From the NCBI RefSeq assembly GCF_014697545.1, contig NZ_JACJSA010000004.1, forward strand, positions 1 to 64,000: a stretch of 64,000 nucleotides of DNA. Direction: 5' to 3'. The position numbers and the translations under genes are program-made. Source of the stretch: Oscillatoria sp. FACHB-1407. Its GTDB lineage: Bacteria > Cyanobacteriota > Cyanobacteriia > Elainellales > Elainellaceae. This document shows positions 36,547 to 46,603 of the stretch, one piece after another (the first letter of the stretch is position 1; every line of letters starts with the position of its first letter). Under the pieces are notes generated by a model. It worked only from the letters and a program-made list of their open reading frames with translations. It searched no databases and had not been told where the DNA came from.

Positions 36547-39500
36547 CTAAAGACTCAAGCTGAGGGCAAGGGGTTCTGCCAGCTTTTGGTAGGTGCTAGT
36601 CATGAGTGTGCCAAGATAGCGGCGGAAGTGGTTCCACTGATCGTAGTTGAGACGGTAGGTCTGACTGCCCTGTTTGGAGAACAGTGGAGCGGATAACAGC
36701 AGCCGATAGTCGGGGTTTTGAGCCGATTCGCGAGTGAGTAAATAGGCGTATTTCTCAGTTGGCACCAGACCGGGGGGAAGCTGCCCTTCGAGCAGCGACA
36801 GAATTTGTTGATGACAGACCTGAGTGTTGATGCCGCGCCGCTCTAGCAGTTGCATCACTGCGCCCACGGATAACGGTTGATCTGGGAATGCTCGCAACAG
36901 TTCCAGGAGGAGGAAATAAGGGCTGTATTGTTGTCGTGCCAGATCAAGGACGTTGGGGTGGAGGGGGAGTGTGGCTAGCCCATAGGCGACCCGACTACAG
37001 ACTGGCAGACAGTCGCTGAAGGGCGACGAAGCCCGATCGCCCCCATAGGTATCTTGCAGAATTGTGGCATTGGGGAACTTTTGCGGTAACCAACGGGCGA
37101 TCGCCGCTAGAGATGCGGTGCCTCCGGTACAGACCACCTGATTGATATTCAACGCGGCTGTTCCGGTTTGGTTGAGCAGAGCGTTTAGCTCACGATTGAG
37201 CCGTTGAATGTAGGGCAAAAAGATACTGCTTGCCAGATCCTGACGGGCGATCGCCACCTGTTGATCGCCCAATTGCAAGACAAAGCGATCCTGCTGTTGT
37301 AGCACTAGCTTTAAGTGTCTTGCCGCTTCTAGCAACCCTTGCCCCAGAGGGGAACTGGTCAACCGTTGTTGCAATGCAAACCGATTTTGTACATCCGGTT
37401 CACCCACCAGTGGAAAGGACAGATTGTCTAAGCCCAAATTGCGCCAAATGGATTCATTAGCGGGGTCTGCTTCATTGGGTTGCCAATTCCATCCATCCAC
37501 AAACCTGCCTGATTTAGCCCCATTCCCGGAGCCAAATGTGTAGTTCAATGGGGTATTGTCACCCGATGCATTAGCCTGGGGCGATCGCTTGAGCCACGCC
37601 GGATAGATTAAGTGACAGATGATGTCTTGATCGAGGGCATTGCCTGCATAGGGCAAGCTGCGGAGGTAAAAGTCTTGATAGCTAAGAGTTTGTAGATCGC
37701 GGGGAAGATTGACCAACGCCATATCTGTGACAGTTGCTCCGGCATTGATTATCAGCGTTGCTCCCTCCCACTCCATATCCTCTAGATCGGGGTTGGCGAC
37801 CCCCTGAGGCAATTTTAAGGGGCGGGCATCGGCACTCGGCAACTCAGACAAGAGCGTGGCGATCGCATCTTCGACCACAAAGATTTGGTCAGGGCGGTTG
37901 ACCAGATGAGCCCCCAAAATGGCTTCCCGGATATTAAAGCTATAGGTGTCAGCCCATCCTACAGGGCAACCCACGATAACCCCCGCCAGTTGTCGGAGGG
38001 CAGTTTGAAAGGTATTTTGCTCCAGACCCAACGCAGCACAAGTCGGCGCAGATGCATCTGCTGCTTCTATCTCGCTGATACTCAGCGTCGATAACAGAGT
38101 GCGCACTGCCTGGTGAACGGCACTCAACGACAAGGGTTGGCTTGACCACTGCAACACGGGTTCCCACTGAGCCGTCTCTGGGGAGTAATGGGGAATGCCA
38201 ACGTTGAGATAAGGCTTAAAGTCTCGCAACAACTGCTTAGCCGAGTCAACCATGATCGAAGGGTGCCCAGAGCCTTGATGGGCAGCGGGAAAGGTCACCG
38301 CGACCAAATTGTTTTGCCCCATGAAATCCATGGCAAAGTCAGGCGTTGAGGCAGGTCGATTGAGCGAAGACAGATAGACGAGTGTCGGCAGTCGGAATTG
38401 TTGTTGGGTTGATGGTTCTGTTGACCAATACAGGGGATACAGCTCTAAGGTTACGCGATTGAGCAGGACGGCTGAAATGCCGGTCGTACCAAAATCAACG
38501 CCGAGATACCAGACTTTGGGAGTTGCCTTCGCTTGAGTGAAGGGTGGGGGAGGTGAAAATTCCTCACTGGCGAAGTCAGTTTCTAACAGAGCTTTTAGCT
38601 CCTGAGCATCAATGCCCAAATCTTCAGACAACTCCAGTAGCTCGGAGGCTTGCAGGTCATCCGTTCTCAGGTCGCTGGTGGGAGTTAGAGAAGGAATTGA
38701 CGATTCTGAGCCTAGCTCATCCAACTCCAGATCATCTAACTCCAGGTCGTCTAACTCCAACCCGTCCAATTCCAGTTCGTCTAGTTCCGGTAAGGATGCA
38801 GTGACGTCTGGTTCCGGGGCGACTGGCTCTGGGGCGATCGCTGTCTCCAGGGTGGGAGCATCGGTTTCTGGGGTATCAACCCTCGGAACATCAACATCTG
38901 GAGAGGTTGGCGTTGACGGTATTACCTCAGGAAACTCCAGCAGAGACGTTTCGAGGGCAGTTTCGGTGACTGGATGTTCAGCCGTTAGATGGTCAAGGAC
39001 GAGATTGTCAGTCTCTGTTACGTCTGATGTGGTTGCCAGGTCGGGTACCCGATCGGCGGTTGGTAAATCTGCTGCTGAGCGATCGAGCGGTTGATCGATA
39101 AAGAGAAAATCTAGATCATCGGGTACATCGGGTGCATCGGGCAAAGCGAACTCATCTGTATCACCCATTGCCTCTTGACCTGCAAGCAAATCCCGATCAG
39201 AGCGGTTGTCAGACTCGTTGTCTAAGGCAAGTGCAGCCAGGTCTAGGCTAGCGTCTGAACCGCTGTCATCTAAACTCGACTGGCTTGGTGTTGATGAGAT
39301 AGCTCCAATTTCCAACCTGGAACCAGGGTCGGCGATCGCCTCAGAACTGGTTCCGGCAACGGATTCAGAATTCGTTTCTGAGGCTAGGGTCTTTTTTTTT
39401 TCAATGTCCTCAGCTGTTGCCAGGTCATTAGTCGGGAGTTCTGATCCCAATTCTGGAGGCAAGGGTGGAGCCTGTCCTAAATCGCCAAATGCTCCCTCTA

Positions 39501-42500
39501 GTGTCCAATCTTCCGATTCAGGTTGAAATGTTGGCGTGCTTGAACCCATAGCAAGACTGGGCGCGTCTTCAAAGAGACTTTCGGCTAACCCTTCGAGGGT
39601 AAAGGCATTGGCTTCACCAGATAACGTTTCGATCGATGTATCTCTGGCGATCGCCTCATCAGGGGCAGGGGCGTCTACCGCAGGAGATGGACTAGAAGGC
39701 AAATCTACAGCCGCAATGTCGATGGGCACTTCACCACCAAACAAGTCATCCAGGAGAGGCATCTCTTCAGACGAGGCAGTTGGAGGAGTGAGGGCATCGT
39801 CAACCGTAGCAGGTAACGGAGGCACTGTGACAAACACATCGTCCAGCGTCGCATCGTCATCCAGCGGAATCGACACGGAGGGGAGGGCTGTATCGGTTGC
39901 TAAAAGAGCTGCCGATGCAGGTGGCAGGGACTCCACTGGAGATGGTGGCTCAGTCGGTGGCTCAGCTGGAGCATCGATAGATTCTGCCAAGAACAAGTCA
40001 TCCAACATCACCTCAGAGGGGGCAGGCTCAACTGGCGCGTCAGTGGCTTCTGAGGAAAATAGTTCATTCAACAACTCCGGAGACAGGGAGTTGATGAGGG
40101 GTTGGTTCGAGGATTCAGCTTCAGAGGCGACATCGTCACCCAAGGGTTGCTCTAGCGGTGGTGCCTCATCTCTATCTTCAGTTGTGCCTGCAACAGGCTG
40201 ATCTGAAAACAGAGTGTCCAGAAAAGCTGTTTCTTGAATGAGAGGATTGACAGGCTCAGCCGTGAGATCTTCTGGAGCATCCGCTTCTGAAACAGGTGCC
40301 CCGGCAAACAAACTGTCGAGGAGTGCTTCGTCTGTCAGTGAATCAGGCGGTAAGTCTGGAGTCCCTGACTCATCAAACGAGAAGTCTTGCAGGTCTGGGG
40401 ACAGCTCAAACAGGTCATTGTTGTTGGTTTCAGAGGGCTGTTCTGGAGTGTTAAAGAGTTCCTCTGGAGTCGTTTCTGGAGAGACAACTGGGTCAGCAGC
40501 CGTGGTCAAGTTATCCAACAAGCTCTGCCAATCGGTCGGTGGCTCAGTGGTAATCGGTTGATCGGCATCAACCTCAAAGTCGTTGATCCCAAAGTCGCTT
40601 TCTTCCGTTACCTGTGAAGGCTCCTCTGATGCAATCTCGTCAAACAAGTCAACGGGAGGTTGCAACTCTTCATCCAACAGAGATGCGTCGTATTGAGGAG
40701 GCTGGGGGTGATCTGAGATGTCGTCAACAGGGTCATCGTGGAATGACGACAGGAGATCCGCTTCTGACAGGTCAAGATCCGGCAAGTCTGATAGCTGGTC
40801 AGGCTCTAACAGGTCAGGTTCCAGCAGATCTGACTCTGGGGAGGCGTCACCAAACTGATCCTCTAGATTGGAAAGATCGTTGGTGAGTTGGCTCAGAATG
40901 GTGTCACCCAAATCGACCGGAGCGTCAGGTGTTAGATCCTCCTCGGATACCAGCAGGATTTCATCCGGGGCAGCGGGCACAAAGGTATCTTCATCGAAGG
41001 CAAGACCTGCTACATCATCAGAGATCTCGGCTGGGTCGATAGCAGACTCCGATTTAGGGGCTGTGATCAGGTCAGACAGGCTAGTGATGACATCGACATC
41101 GTTAGGAATGCCGCTATCGGAGCTAACCTCGTCTTGCCAACCGCTGACGCTATCACCAACAGCTAATGACTCCAGAGCTAATGACTCTCCCAGCAGGTTT
41201 TCCAGGGGGTCAGTCGAGGATTGGTCAATCTCATCCTCTGCGGCAGTGATGCCTGTACCGTGAGCAGGGTCAGCCAGACCGCCAAATAGCTCGTCTACCA
41301 GGGCTTCAGAGCCTTCTGTAAGGGGTGGCTCAAACTCTGTCTCTACCGATGGTTCAAGGGGCGATCGCTCTGATTCTACGATTGGCTCAAACGTTTCCAA
41401 CTCAGAAAAGTCCAGCCTAGAGGTATCTTCAGCAATACCTGCAACACTATCTTGTTCAACTGAGTCAAGTGATTCTTGCCCCGCATCTGCAACATGCTGA
41501 TCAACGGGTTCCACATCGGGGTCTGATGGGTCAGCTTGAATTGCCGTAGACCCAAATAAGCTCTCATAGAGTTCGCTCATTTCATCGTCATATCCCTCCT
41601 GGTCGGGGGAGATGATGACGGGTTCAGTGTTTGTCGTCTCGGTGGATGATCCAGGCTCATCAGACTGCAACTCAGCACTCAATTGGTTGAGTAAGTCAAG
41701 GGTTGAATCTCCCTCTAGCTCTGGCTCAACAAACATCTCTCCTTCTGCGAAATCGACAGCGGAATCCAGGTCAGCTTCCAGTTGAGCGATGTCATCATCA
41801 CTGACCTGAAACGAGGTCAACGGTTGATCGACCTGGAAGAAGGTGATGTCATCATCCACCTCAAATGCCGGGAAGCCTGGATTAGCTGATTCGCTGACAG
41901 TTGTTGGTAATTGCTCCAGGTCTAAATTGTCGAGATCGATATCGTCCAGATTAATCGCCGTTGGAGCAGGTGGTTGAATCGACGTGGTTGGCGGTTGAAT
42001 GATGGTGGCAGGCTCGTCTGACTGAAGTTCATTCAACAGCAGATCGATCGGATCGTTAGATGCAGGGTCTGCATCCTCCGTCACAGGTGCCATATCCAGC
42101 ACAAAGGGTGATCCTTGCGTTATTTGGGAAGGAGTGCGCTCATCCTCTGGAGTGGTCACCGCAGGCAAAGGACGACCTGTTGCTGCCCAGTCGGTTGTTT
42201 GCAGTGAAGACTGTAAGTATGTTGATGCCTCTCGACCCAGTTGTTGCGCCAAACGATTGACCAACGCCGCAAACATCGCTTCGCCCTGTTGACCCAGGTT
42301 ATGCATCTTATCTAGACCCTGGCTCAACGAGTCTTGATAGCTTTGAATGTTGCTTTGTAGCGACTCAAAAATGACTCGCAGCGTCGAGTCGAGCTTGAGC
42401 AACAGTTGATCCGATTGAGATTGCAGAGTTTGGATCTGCTCTAGTCGCTGTTGCGCACTGAGCACAGGTTGATAGGAGACTCCAGTTTCGGGATGCACCT

Positions 42501-43086
42501 CGGTTGTCAGTGGCGTACTGCCCAGCAATGCCCGCTCCTGGGCTGATTGTGCCTCTAGACTGGCAACCATTTGAGCGACCTGCCCAGTCAGATTCTCCTG
42601 CAATCGCCCCATGAGGGACTGCAAAAACTCAGTAATAATTTGTTGTTGACTTTGGGCGGGAGGTAATGCCTGTTGACGTTGTGCCTCTAGCATTCGCACT
42701 TCTTGCAATAGAGCCTCTCGTTGGAGCTGCAATTGCTCCACGTCATTTCGCAGGGGCTGCATTACGTTGGCACGCAGGTAGCTCATCTCTTGCAACACTG
42801 CTTGCAGAACCTGCTGAGCCGACTCAACTGCTGGGGCTTGCCCTTGAGGATAGGCGAGATTGTAAGCCAGTGGGCTGCTGGGCAACGCTGGACTACCCGG
42901 TTCAGGAATGTCTTGCTGAAGCGAAAGAAGATACCTGCGAGTTTGTTCTAGAACCTGACGTTGTTGATCAGCATCACCTGCCATGACCCACGGTAAGCGT
43001 GGACTTGGCTTGCTTAATACTTCATCAATCTCATTAATCAGTGCTTGAATTTGAGCTTTATGAGAAGTCACGATAAAAGTTCCCAA
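36547..43086 (-). CDS. Giant acidic protein with C-terminal Hsp70/actin-like ATPase domain
   Basis: I cannot name this 2179-residue protein. Residues 1-330 are helical, Gln-rich coiled coil (LRNDVEQLQLQREALLQEVR, QMVASLEAQSAQERALL). Residues 330-1520 are strongly acidic, Pro/Ser/Thr-rich and probably disordered. They are punctuated by at least seven short hydrophobic motifs of LLDxLF type (near 507, 600, 923, 957, 1007, 1027, 1113, 1170) and an LELDDLELDDLELDEL repeat near 1440. Residues 1524-2000 are an Hsp70/actin-type ATPase: phosphate-1 YLGVDFGTTGISAVLL, a phosphate-2-like TLIINAGATVTDMALV, and adenosine motif NQVVCTGGTASLAAIA. The last 170 residues could include a winged-helix-like domain. 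No membrane segment or signal peptide is present. The start is ATG 43086. It stands alone between gcvH and a UPF0182 gene. Confidence 0.8.
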   Translation of the reverse strand: MGTFIVTSHKAQIQALINEIDEVLSKPSPRLPWVMAGDADQQRQVLEQTRRYLLSLQQDIPEPGSPALPSSPLAYNLAYPQGQAPAVESAQQVLQAVLQEMSYLRANVMQPLRNDVEQLQLQREALLQEVRMLEAQRQQALPPAQSQQQIITEFLQSLMGRLQENLTGQVAQMVASLEAQSAQERALLGSTPLTTEVHPETGVSYQPVLSAQQRLEQIQTLQSQSDQLLLKLDSTLRVIFESLQSNIQSYQDSLSQGLDKMHNLGQQGEAMFAALVNRLAQQLGREASTYLQSSLQTTDWAATGRPLPAVTTPEDERTPSQITQGSPFVLDMAPVTEDADPASNDPIDLLLNELQSDEPATIIQPPTTSIQPPAPTAINLDDIDLDNLDLEQLPTTVSESANPGFPAFEVDDDITFFQVDQPLTSFQVSDDDIAQLEADLDSAVDFAEGEMFVEPELEGDSTLDLLNQLSAELQSDEPGSSTETTNTEPVIISPDQEGYDDEMSELYESLFGSTAIQADPSDPDVEPVDQHVADAGQESLDSVEQDSVAGIAEDTSRLDFSELETFEPIVESERSPLEPSVETEFEPPLTEGSEALVDELFGGLADPAHGTGITAAEDEIDQSSTDPLENLLGESLALESLAVGDSVSGWQDEVSSDSGIPNDVDVITSLSDLITAPKSESAIDPAEISDDVAGLAFDEDTFVPAAPDEILLVSEEDLTPDAPVDLGDTILSQLTNDLSNLEDQFGDASPESDLLEPDLLEPDQLSDLPDLDLSEADLLSSFHDDPVDDISDHPQPPQYDASLLDEELQPPVDLFDEIASEEPSQVTEESDFGINDFEVDADQPITTEPPTDWQSLLDNLTTAADPVVSPETTPEELFNTPEQPSETNNNDLFELSPDLQDFSFDESGTPDLPPDSLTDEALLDSLFAGAPVSEADAPEDLTAEPVNPLIQETAFLDTLFSDQPVAGTTEDRDEAPPLEQPLGDDVASEAESSNQPLINSLSPELLNELFSSEATDAPVEPAPSEVMLDDLFLAESIDAPAEPPTEPPSPVESLPPASAALLATDTALPSVSIPLDDDATLDDVFVTVPPLPATVDDALTPPTASSEEMPLLDDLFGGEVPIDIAAVDLPSSPSPAVDAPAPDEAIARDTSIETLSGEANAFTLEGLAESLFEDAPSLAMGSSTPTFQPESEDWTLEGAFGDLGQAPPLPPELGSELPTNDLATAEDIEKKKTLASETNSESVAGTSSEAIADPGSRLEIGAISSTPSQSSLDDSGSDASLDLAALALDNESDNRSDRDLLAGQEAMGDTDEFALPDAPDVPDDLDFLFIDQPLDRSAADLPTADRVPDLATTSDVTETDNLVLDHLTAEHPVTETALETSLLEFPEVIPSTPTSPDVDVPRVDTPETDAPTLETAIAPEPVAPEPDVTASLPELDELELDGLELDDLELDDLELDELGSESSIPSLTPTSDLRTDDLQASELLELSEDLGIDAQELKALLETDFASEEFSPPPPFTQAKATPKVWYLGVDFGTTGISAVLLNRVTLELYPLYWSTEPSTQQQFRLPTLVYLSSLNRPASTPDFAMDFMGQNNLVAVTFPAAHQGSGHPSIMVDSAKQLLRDFKPYLNVGIPHYSPETAQWEPVLQWSSQPLSLSAVHQAVRTLLSTLSISEIEAADASAPTCAALGLEQNTFQTALRQLAGVIVGCPVGWADTYSFNIREAILGAHLVNRPDQIFVVEDAIATLLSELPSADARPLKLPQGVANPDLEDMEWEGATLIINAGATVTDMALVNLPRDLQTLSYQDFYLRSLPYAGNALDQDIICHLIYPAWLKRSPQANASGDNTPLNYTFGSGNGAKSGRFVDGWNWQPNEADPANESIWRNLGLDNLSFPLVGEPDVQNRFALQQRLTSSPLGQGLLEAARHLKLVLQQQDRFVLQLGDQQVAIARQDLASSIFLPYIQRLNRELNALLNQTGTAALNINQVVCTGGTASLAAIARWLPQKFPNATILQDTYGGDRASSPFSDCLPVCSRVAYGLATLPLHPNVLDLARQQYSPYFLLLELLRAFPDQPLSVGAVMQLLERRGINTQVCHQQILSLLEGQLPPGLVPTEKYAYLLTRESAQNPDYRLLLSAPLFSKQGSQTYRLNYDQWNHFRRYLGTLMTSTYQKLAEPLALSLSL

Positions 43087-43596
43087 CGATAAAGCCTTGC
43101 AAAGATATAGATGCTGAAATGCAAAGGCTGCTACTGCTTAAATATTAATTTGGTTTTTCCACATGGGATTCAAATTTAGCCTTACATTACCCTTTTTATT
43201 AGATTTTTAGTGTAGTTTTTTTGAGTGATTTCGGCTTTGAATGAAATCTTATCAAAACTGGCAAGGGATCAGTCAATTTTATGTCAGATGTCAATCTTTA
43301 AGATAAAGAATGGAGAGTGCTCTGATGTTTAAAGCCGTGCATTTAAAGAAGTGATTCAGATAATTCTCGGTGTTTGACCAGTCATTTGCGATGACCTGTA
43401 GGAGCGACTGCTTTGCATTGCCCAATTGTTTTGTAGGAGAAAGGTTGTGTCAGATTCTCCTAGCTTCTGCTCTAATCAAAATGTTAGCAAAGCCGTGAAA
43501 GTTGTCACAATTGAGGCATATGATTTGGTTTCTCCTGTGTTTTGCTTGCTTCTGTGTTGGATGCACCTGACTTAAGCCTGGGACTGCATTAAGCCT
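43087..43596. other. Divergent AT-rich gap between the giant-protein gene and UPF0182 gene
   Basis: 510 bp without a gene, AT-rich (runs such as TTTTTATTAGATTTTTAGTG), with no dispersed repeat of the families seen elsewhere. It must contain both promoters and long leaders. No motif could be assigned. Confidence 0.5.
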
Positions 43597-46593
43597 ATGA
43601 CTGTTGGACAGCGATCGCCTTCTCGGTTTCGATTTGTGAAGTGGTTTGCCCCACTCATGGGGGTTCTGCTGCTATTGAATGTAGCCAGTTTTTGGGTGGC
43701 TGAGAGGTTTTGGTTTCAAGAAGTGGGTTACACCGCCATCTTTAACCGTCGCTTCGTCACCCAAACTCTCCTGGCCGTAATCGTTTTTGGGGTGAGTTTG
43801 GGCTTGTTGGGGAGCCATTTGGCGATCGCTATCCAGCAGTCCAGGCATGGTTCCCCTGGTACACGCACTCAGACCTCGAGTGGTTCTCTACGGCTGCGGT
43901 GGCTGCTGCTGATCGGGCTGGGGTTGAGTGGCTTGATGGTGATGCTATTGTTCTATCACGCTCAGATTGCGGCGAGGTATTGGCGTCCTGATTGGAGCCC
44001 TGCGTTCATGCCTGATACCGTTCCAGCGTGGTTTAGCCCAGACGCTGTGTGGCAGATGTTGCAACCCCTGCCAACTCTGGGAAGCGGGCAGTGGGGGTGG
44101 GTTGCGTTGTTGGTTGGAGGGGCGATCGCCCTGTTGATTTACCCTCGTGTGTTGTTAAGCGGCATTGCGCTGGCAGCCAGTTTTGGGTTTGCGCTAATTG
44201 TCTCAAACCATTGGGCGACGGTGTTAGCCGCGATTTACAGAACACCCTTTGGGCAGGTTGATCCAGCCTTTCAGCAAGAGATTAGCTTTTTTGTGTTTTC
44301 GCTGCCAGTATGGCAGTTGTTGAGCTTTTGGCTAGTCGGGTTGTTTGCGTTGGCGTTGTGCTCCGTCAGCTTGCTCTATTTCCTGGCAGCCAATAGCCTC
44401 AGCGAAGGTGAGTTTCGGGGGTTTTCTGAAGCCCAATATCGCCATTTGTTAACGGTTGGGGGGTGTCTCTTGTGGGCGATCGCCCTGAGTCACTGGCTCG
44501 ATCGCTACAACTTGCTCTATTCCGATCGGGGCGCGGTCTATGGTGCCAGCTATACGAATATCGCTGTGGATTTACCGGGGCGGTTGGTGTTGGCGGGTAT
44601 GGCGATTGGGTTGGGGGCGATCGCACTTTGGTCGGGTATGTTGAACCGTAAACCCCTGCTCAAACCTCCGGCTAAGCCTCCGACTCGGCTCAGCCTTCGC
44701 AAGACTGCTCGTGCTCATAGCCCCCGGTTTTATCCAGAGCGGTTCTGGCTTTATGGAGTGGGGTTGTATGTGGGGCTGTGGGCGATCGCCACATTCGTAT
44801 TGCCACTGGCGGTGCAGCGATTGGTGGTGCAACCCAATGAGTTGAGTCTAGAGCGACCCTACATTCTACGGACACTAGCCGCGACTCGGCAGGCGTTTAA
44901 CCTGGAGCCGATTGATACCGCTACCTTTAACCCGCAGTATGTGCTCAACGAAGAGGCACTGCAACGAAATCGCCTCACTATTGACAATATTCGGTTATGG
45001 GATACGCGCCCACTCCTGGAGAGCAATCGCCAGCTTCAGCGAATCCGTCCCTACTATGAATTTCCCGATGCTGATATCGATCGCTATACCCTGCCCATGG
45101 GAAATGGCACCACGATGCAACAGCAGGTATTGATCTCGGCGCGTGAGTTGGACTATCGATCGGTTCCCACAGAGGCGCAAACCTGGGTTAATCAACATTT
45201 GATTTACACCCATGGCTATGGGTTTACCCTCAGCCCGGTCAATACGGCAGGAGAAGGTGGCTTACCCGATTACTTCATTCAGGGCATTGAGCAGACCATC
45301 ACCGACGAGCGGATTCGAGCGGTTGTGCCCGTCAGTGATCCGCAGATTTATTATGGCGAAATTACTGACAACTATGTCATGACGGGGACTCGCATTCAGG
45401 AGTTGGACTATCCCAGTGGTAGCGATAACGTCTACAACACCTATGACGGTTTTGGGGGCGTTAGACTGGGCAATTTCTGGCAGCGACTGCTCTACGCTAA
45501 ACATATGCGCGATTGGCGAATTCTCCTGGCAGACAGCCTGACCCCTCAAACTCGCCTGTTGTTTCGACGGCAAATTGTTGATCGAGTCAGGGCGATCGCC
45601 CCTTTCCTGCGCTATGACGCTGATCCCTACCTTGTGGTCGCTAACGCCGATGGAGCCGAAACGATGATGAGTCGTAGACAGGATGGGGTTAACGCCAGCA
45701 CAGCCGCTCCTCATTATCTGTACTGGATCTTGGATGCTTACACCACCAGCGATCGCTATCCCTATTCCGATCCCGGTGAAAACGAATTCAACTACATCCG
45801 CAACTCTGTCAAAGTGGTGATTGATGCCTATCACGGCTCCGTTAACTTCTTTGTTGCAGATTGGTCTGACCCTATCGTGCAAACCTGGAATCGGGCTTTT
45901 CCTGGGATGCTGCAATCGCTTGACCAGTTGCCCGCTGCCCTACACAGTCACATCCGCTACCCCGAAGACCTGTATCGGGTGCAATCTAACCAACTCATGG
46001 TCTACCACATGACCGATCCCCAGGTGTTTTATAACCGGGAAGACCAGTGGCGTGCCCCCAACGAGATTTATGGCGATGAGCAGCAATTGGTAGAACCTTA
46101 CTATCTGATCATGAAGCTCCCGGCAGGCAGCAGCGAGGAGTTCATCTTGTTTCGTCCTTACACCCCGGCGCAACGCACCAACTTGATAGCATGGCTCGCC
46201 GCCCGCTCTGATGGTGAGAACTACGGCAAAATGCTGCTCTATCGTTTTCCTAAGCAGGAGTTAGTCTATGGTCCAGAACAGCTAGAAGCCCGCATCAACC
46301 AAGACCCCGTTATCTCTCAGCAGATTTCTTTGTGGAATCGGCGTGGCTCACGAGCCTTGCAGGGTAACCTGTTGGTGATCCCAATTGAGCGATCGCTGTT
46401 GTACGTTGAACCCCTCTATCTAGAGGCTGAACAAAATCGTCTGCCCATTCTGGCGCGGGTTATTGTTGCCTATGGCGATCGCATTACCATGGCAGAAACC
46501 CTGGAACAGGCTCTCGATGCGGTCTTCGCATCCGACGCACCAGAGACGCCCGCGATTATTCGTCCTCTAGAGGAAGACGTGGTAGAACCGTAG
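43597..46593 (+). CDS. UPF0182 family membrane protein
   Basis: This 998-residue protein of the UPF0182 (COG1615) family has an unknown role. The N-terminal 420 residues carry about seven membrane helices (WFAPLMGVLLLLNVASFWVAE, LLAVIVFGVSLGLLGSHLAIA, WLLLIGLGLSGLMVMLLFYHA, WGWVALLVGGAIALLIYPRV, LLSFWLVGLFALALCSVSLL and others). The early family signature is WFQEVGYTAIFNRRFVTQTLL. The C-terminal 580 residues are a large extracytoplasmic domain with the conserved patterns NIRLWDTRPLLESNRQLQ, NRLPILARVIVAYGDRITM and AETLEQALDAVF. The start is ATG 43597. It converges with a PAS-domain gene 11 bp beyond its stop. Confidence 0.92.
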   Translation: MTVGQRSPSRFRFVKWFAPLMGVLLLLNVASFWVAERFWFQEVGYTAIFNRRFVTQTLLAVIVFGVSLGLLGSHLAIAIQQSRHGSPGTRTQTSSGSLRLRWLLLIGLGLSGLMVMLLFYHAQIAARYWRPDWSPAFMPDTVPAWFSPDAVWQMLQPLPTLGSGQWGWVALLVGGAIALLIYPRVLLSGIALAASFGFALIVSNHWATVLAAIYRTPFGQVDPAFQQEISFFVFSLPVWQLLSFWLVGLFALALCSVSLLYFLAANSLSEGEFRGFSEAQYRHLLTVGGCLLWAIALSHWLDRYNLLYSDRGAVYGASYTNIAVDLPGRLVLAGMAIGLGAIALWSGMLNRKPLLKPPAKPPTRLSLRKTARAHSPRFYPERFWLYGVGLYVGLWAIATFVLPLAVQRLVVQPNELSLERPYILRTLAATRQAFNLEPIDTATFNPQYVLNEEALQRNRLTIDNIRLWDTRPLLESNRQLQRIRPYYEFPDADIDRYTLPMGNGTTMQQQVLISARELDYRSVPTEAQTWVNQHLIYTHGYGFTLSPVNTAGEGGLPDYFIQGIEQTITDERIRAVVPVSDPQIYYGEITDNYVMTGTRIQELDYPSGSDNVYNTYDGFGGVRLGNFWQRLLYAKHMRDWRILLADSLTPQTRLLFRRQIVDRVRAIAPFLRYDADPYLVVANADGAETMMSRRQDGVNASTAAPHYLYWILDAYTTSDRYPYSDPGENEFNYIRNSVKVVIDAYHGSVNFFVADWSDPIVQTWNRAFPGMLQSLDQLPAALHSHIRYPEDLYRVQSNQLMVYHMTDPQVFYNREDQWRAPNEIYGDEQQLVEPYYLIMKLPAGSSEEFILFRPYTPAQRTNLIAWLAARSDGENYGKMLLYRFPKQELVYGPEQLEARINQDPVISQQISLWNRRGSRALQGNLLVIPIERSLLYVEPLYLEAEQNRLPILARVIVAYGDRITMAETLEQALDAVFASDAPETPAIIRPLEEDVVEP

Positions 46594-46603
46594 AGAGCAG
46601 GGG

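Noticed and set aside
38544-41263. Several long Ser/Gly-rich open frames antisense to the giant acidic protein gene
   Set aside because: They are shadows produced by the Asp/Glu/Pro/Ser-rich codons of the minus-strand gene, which has the recognisable domains.
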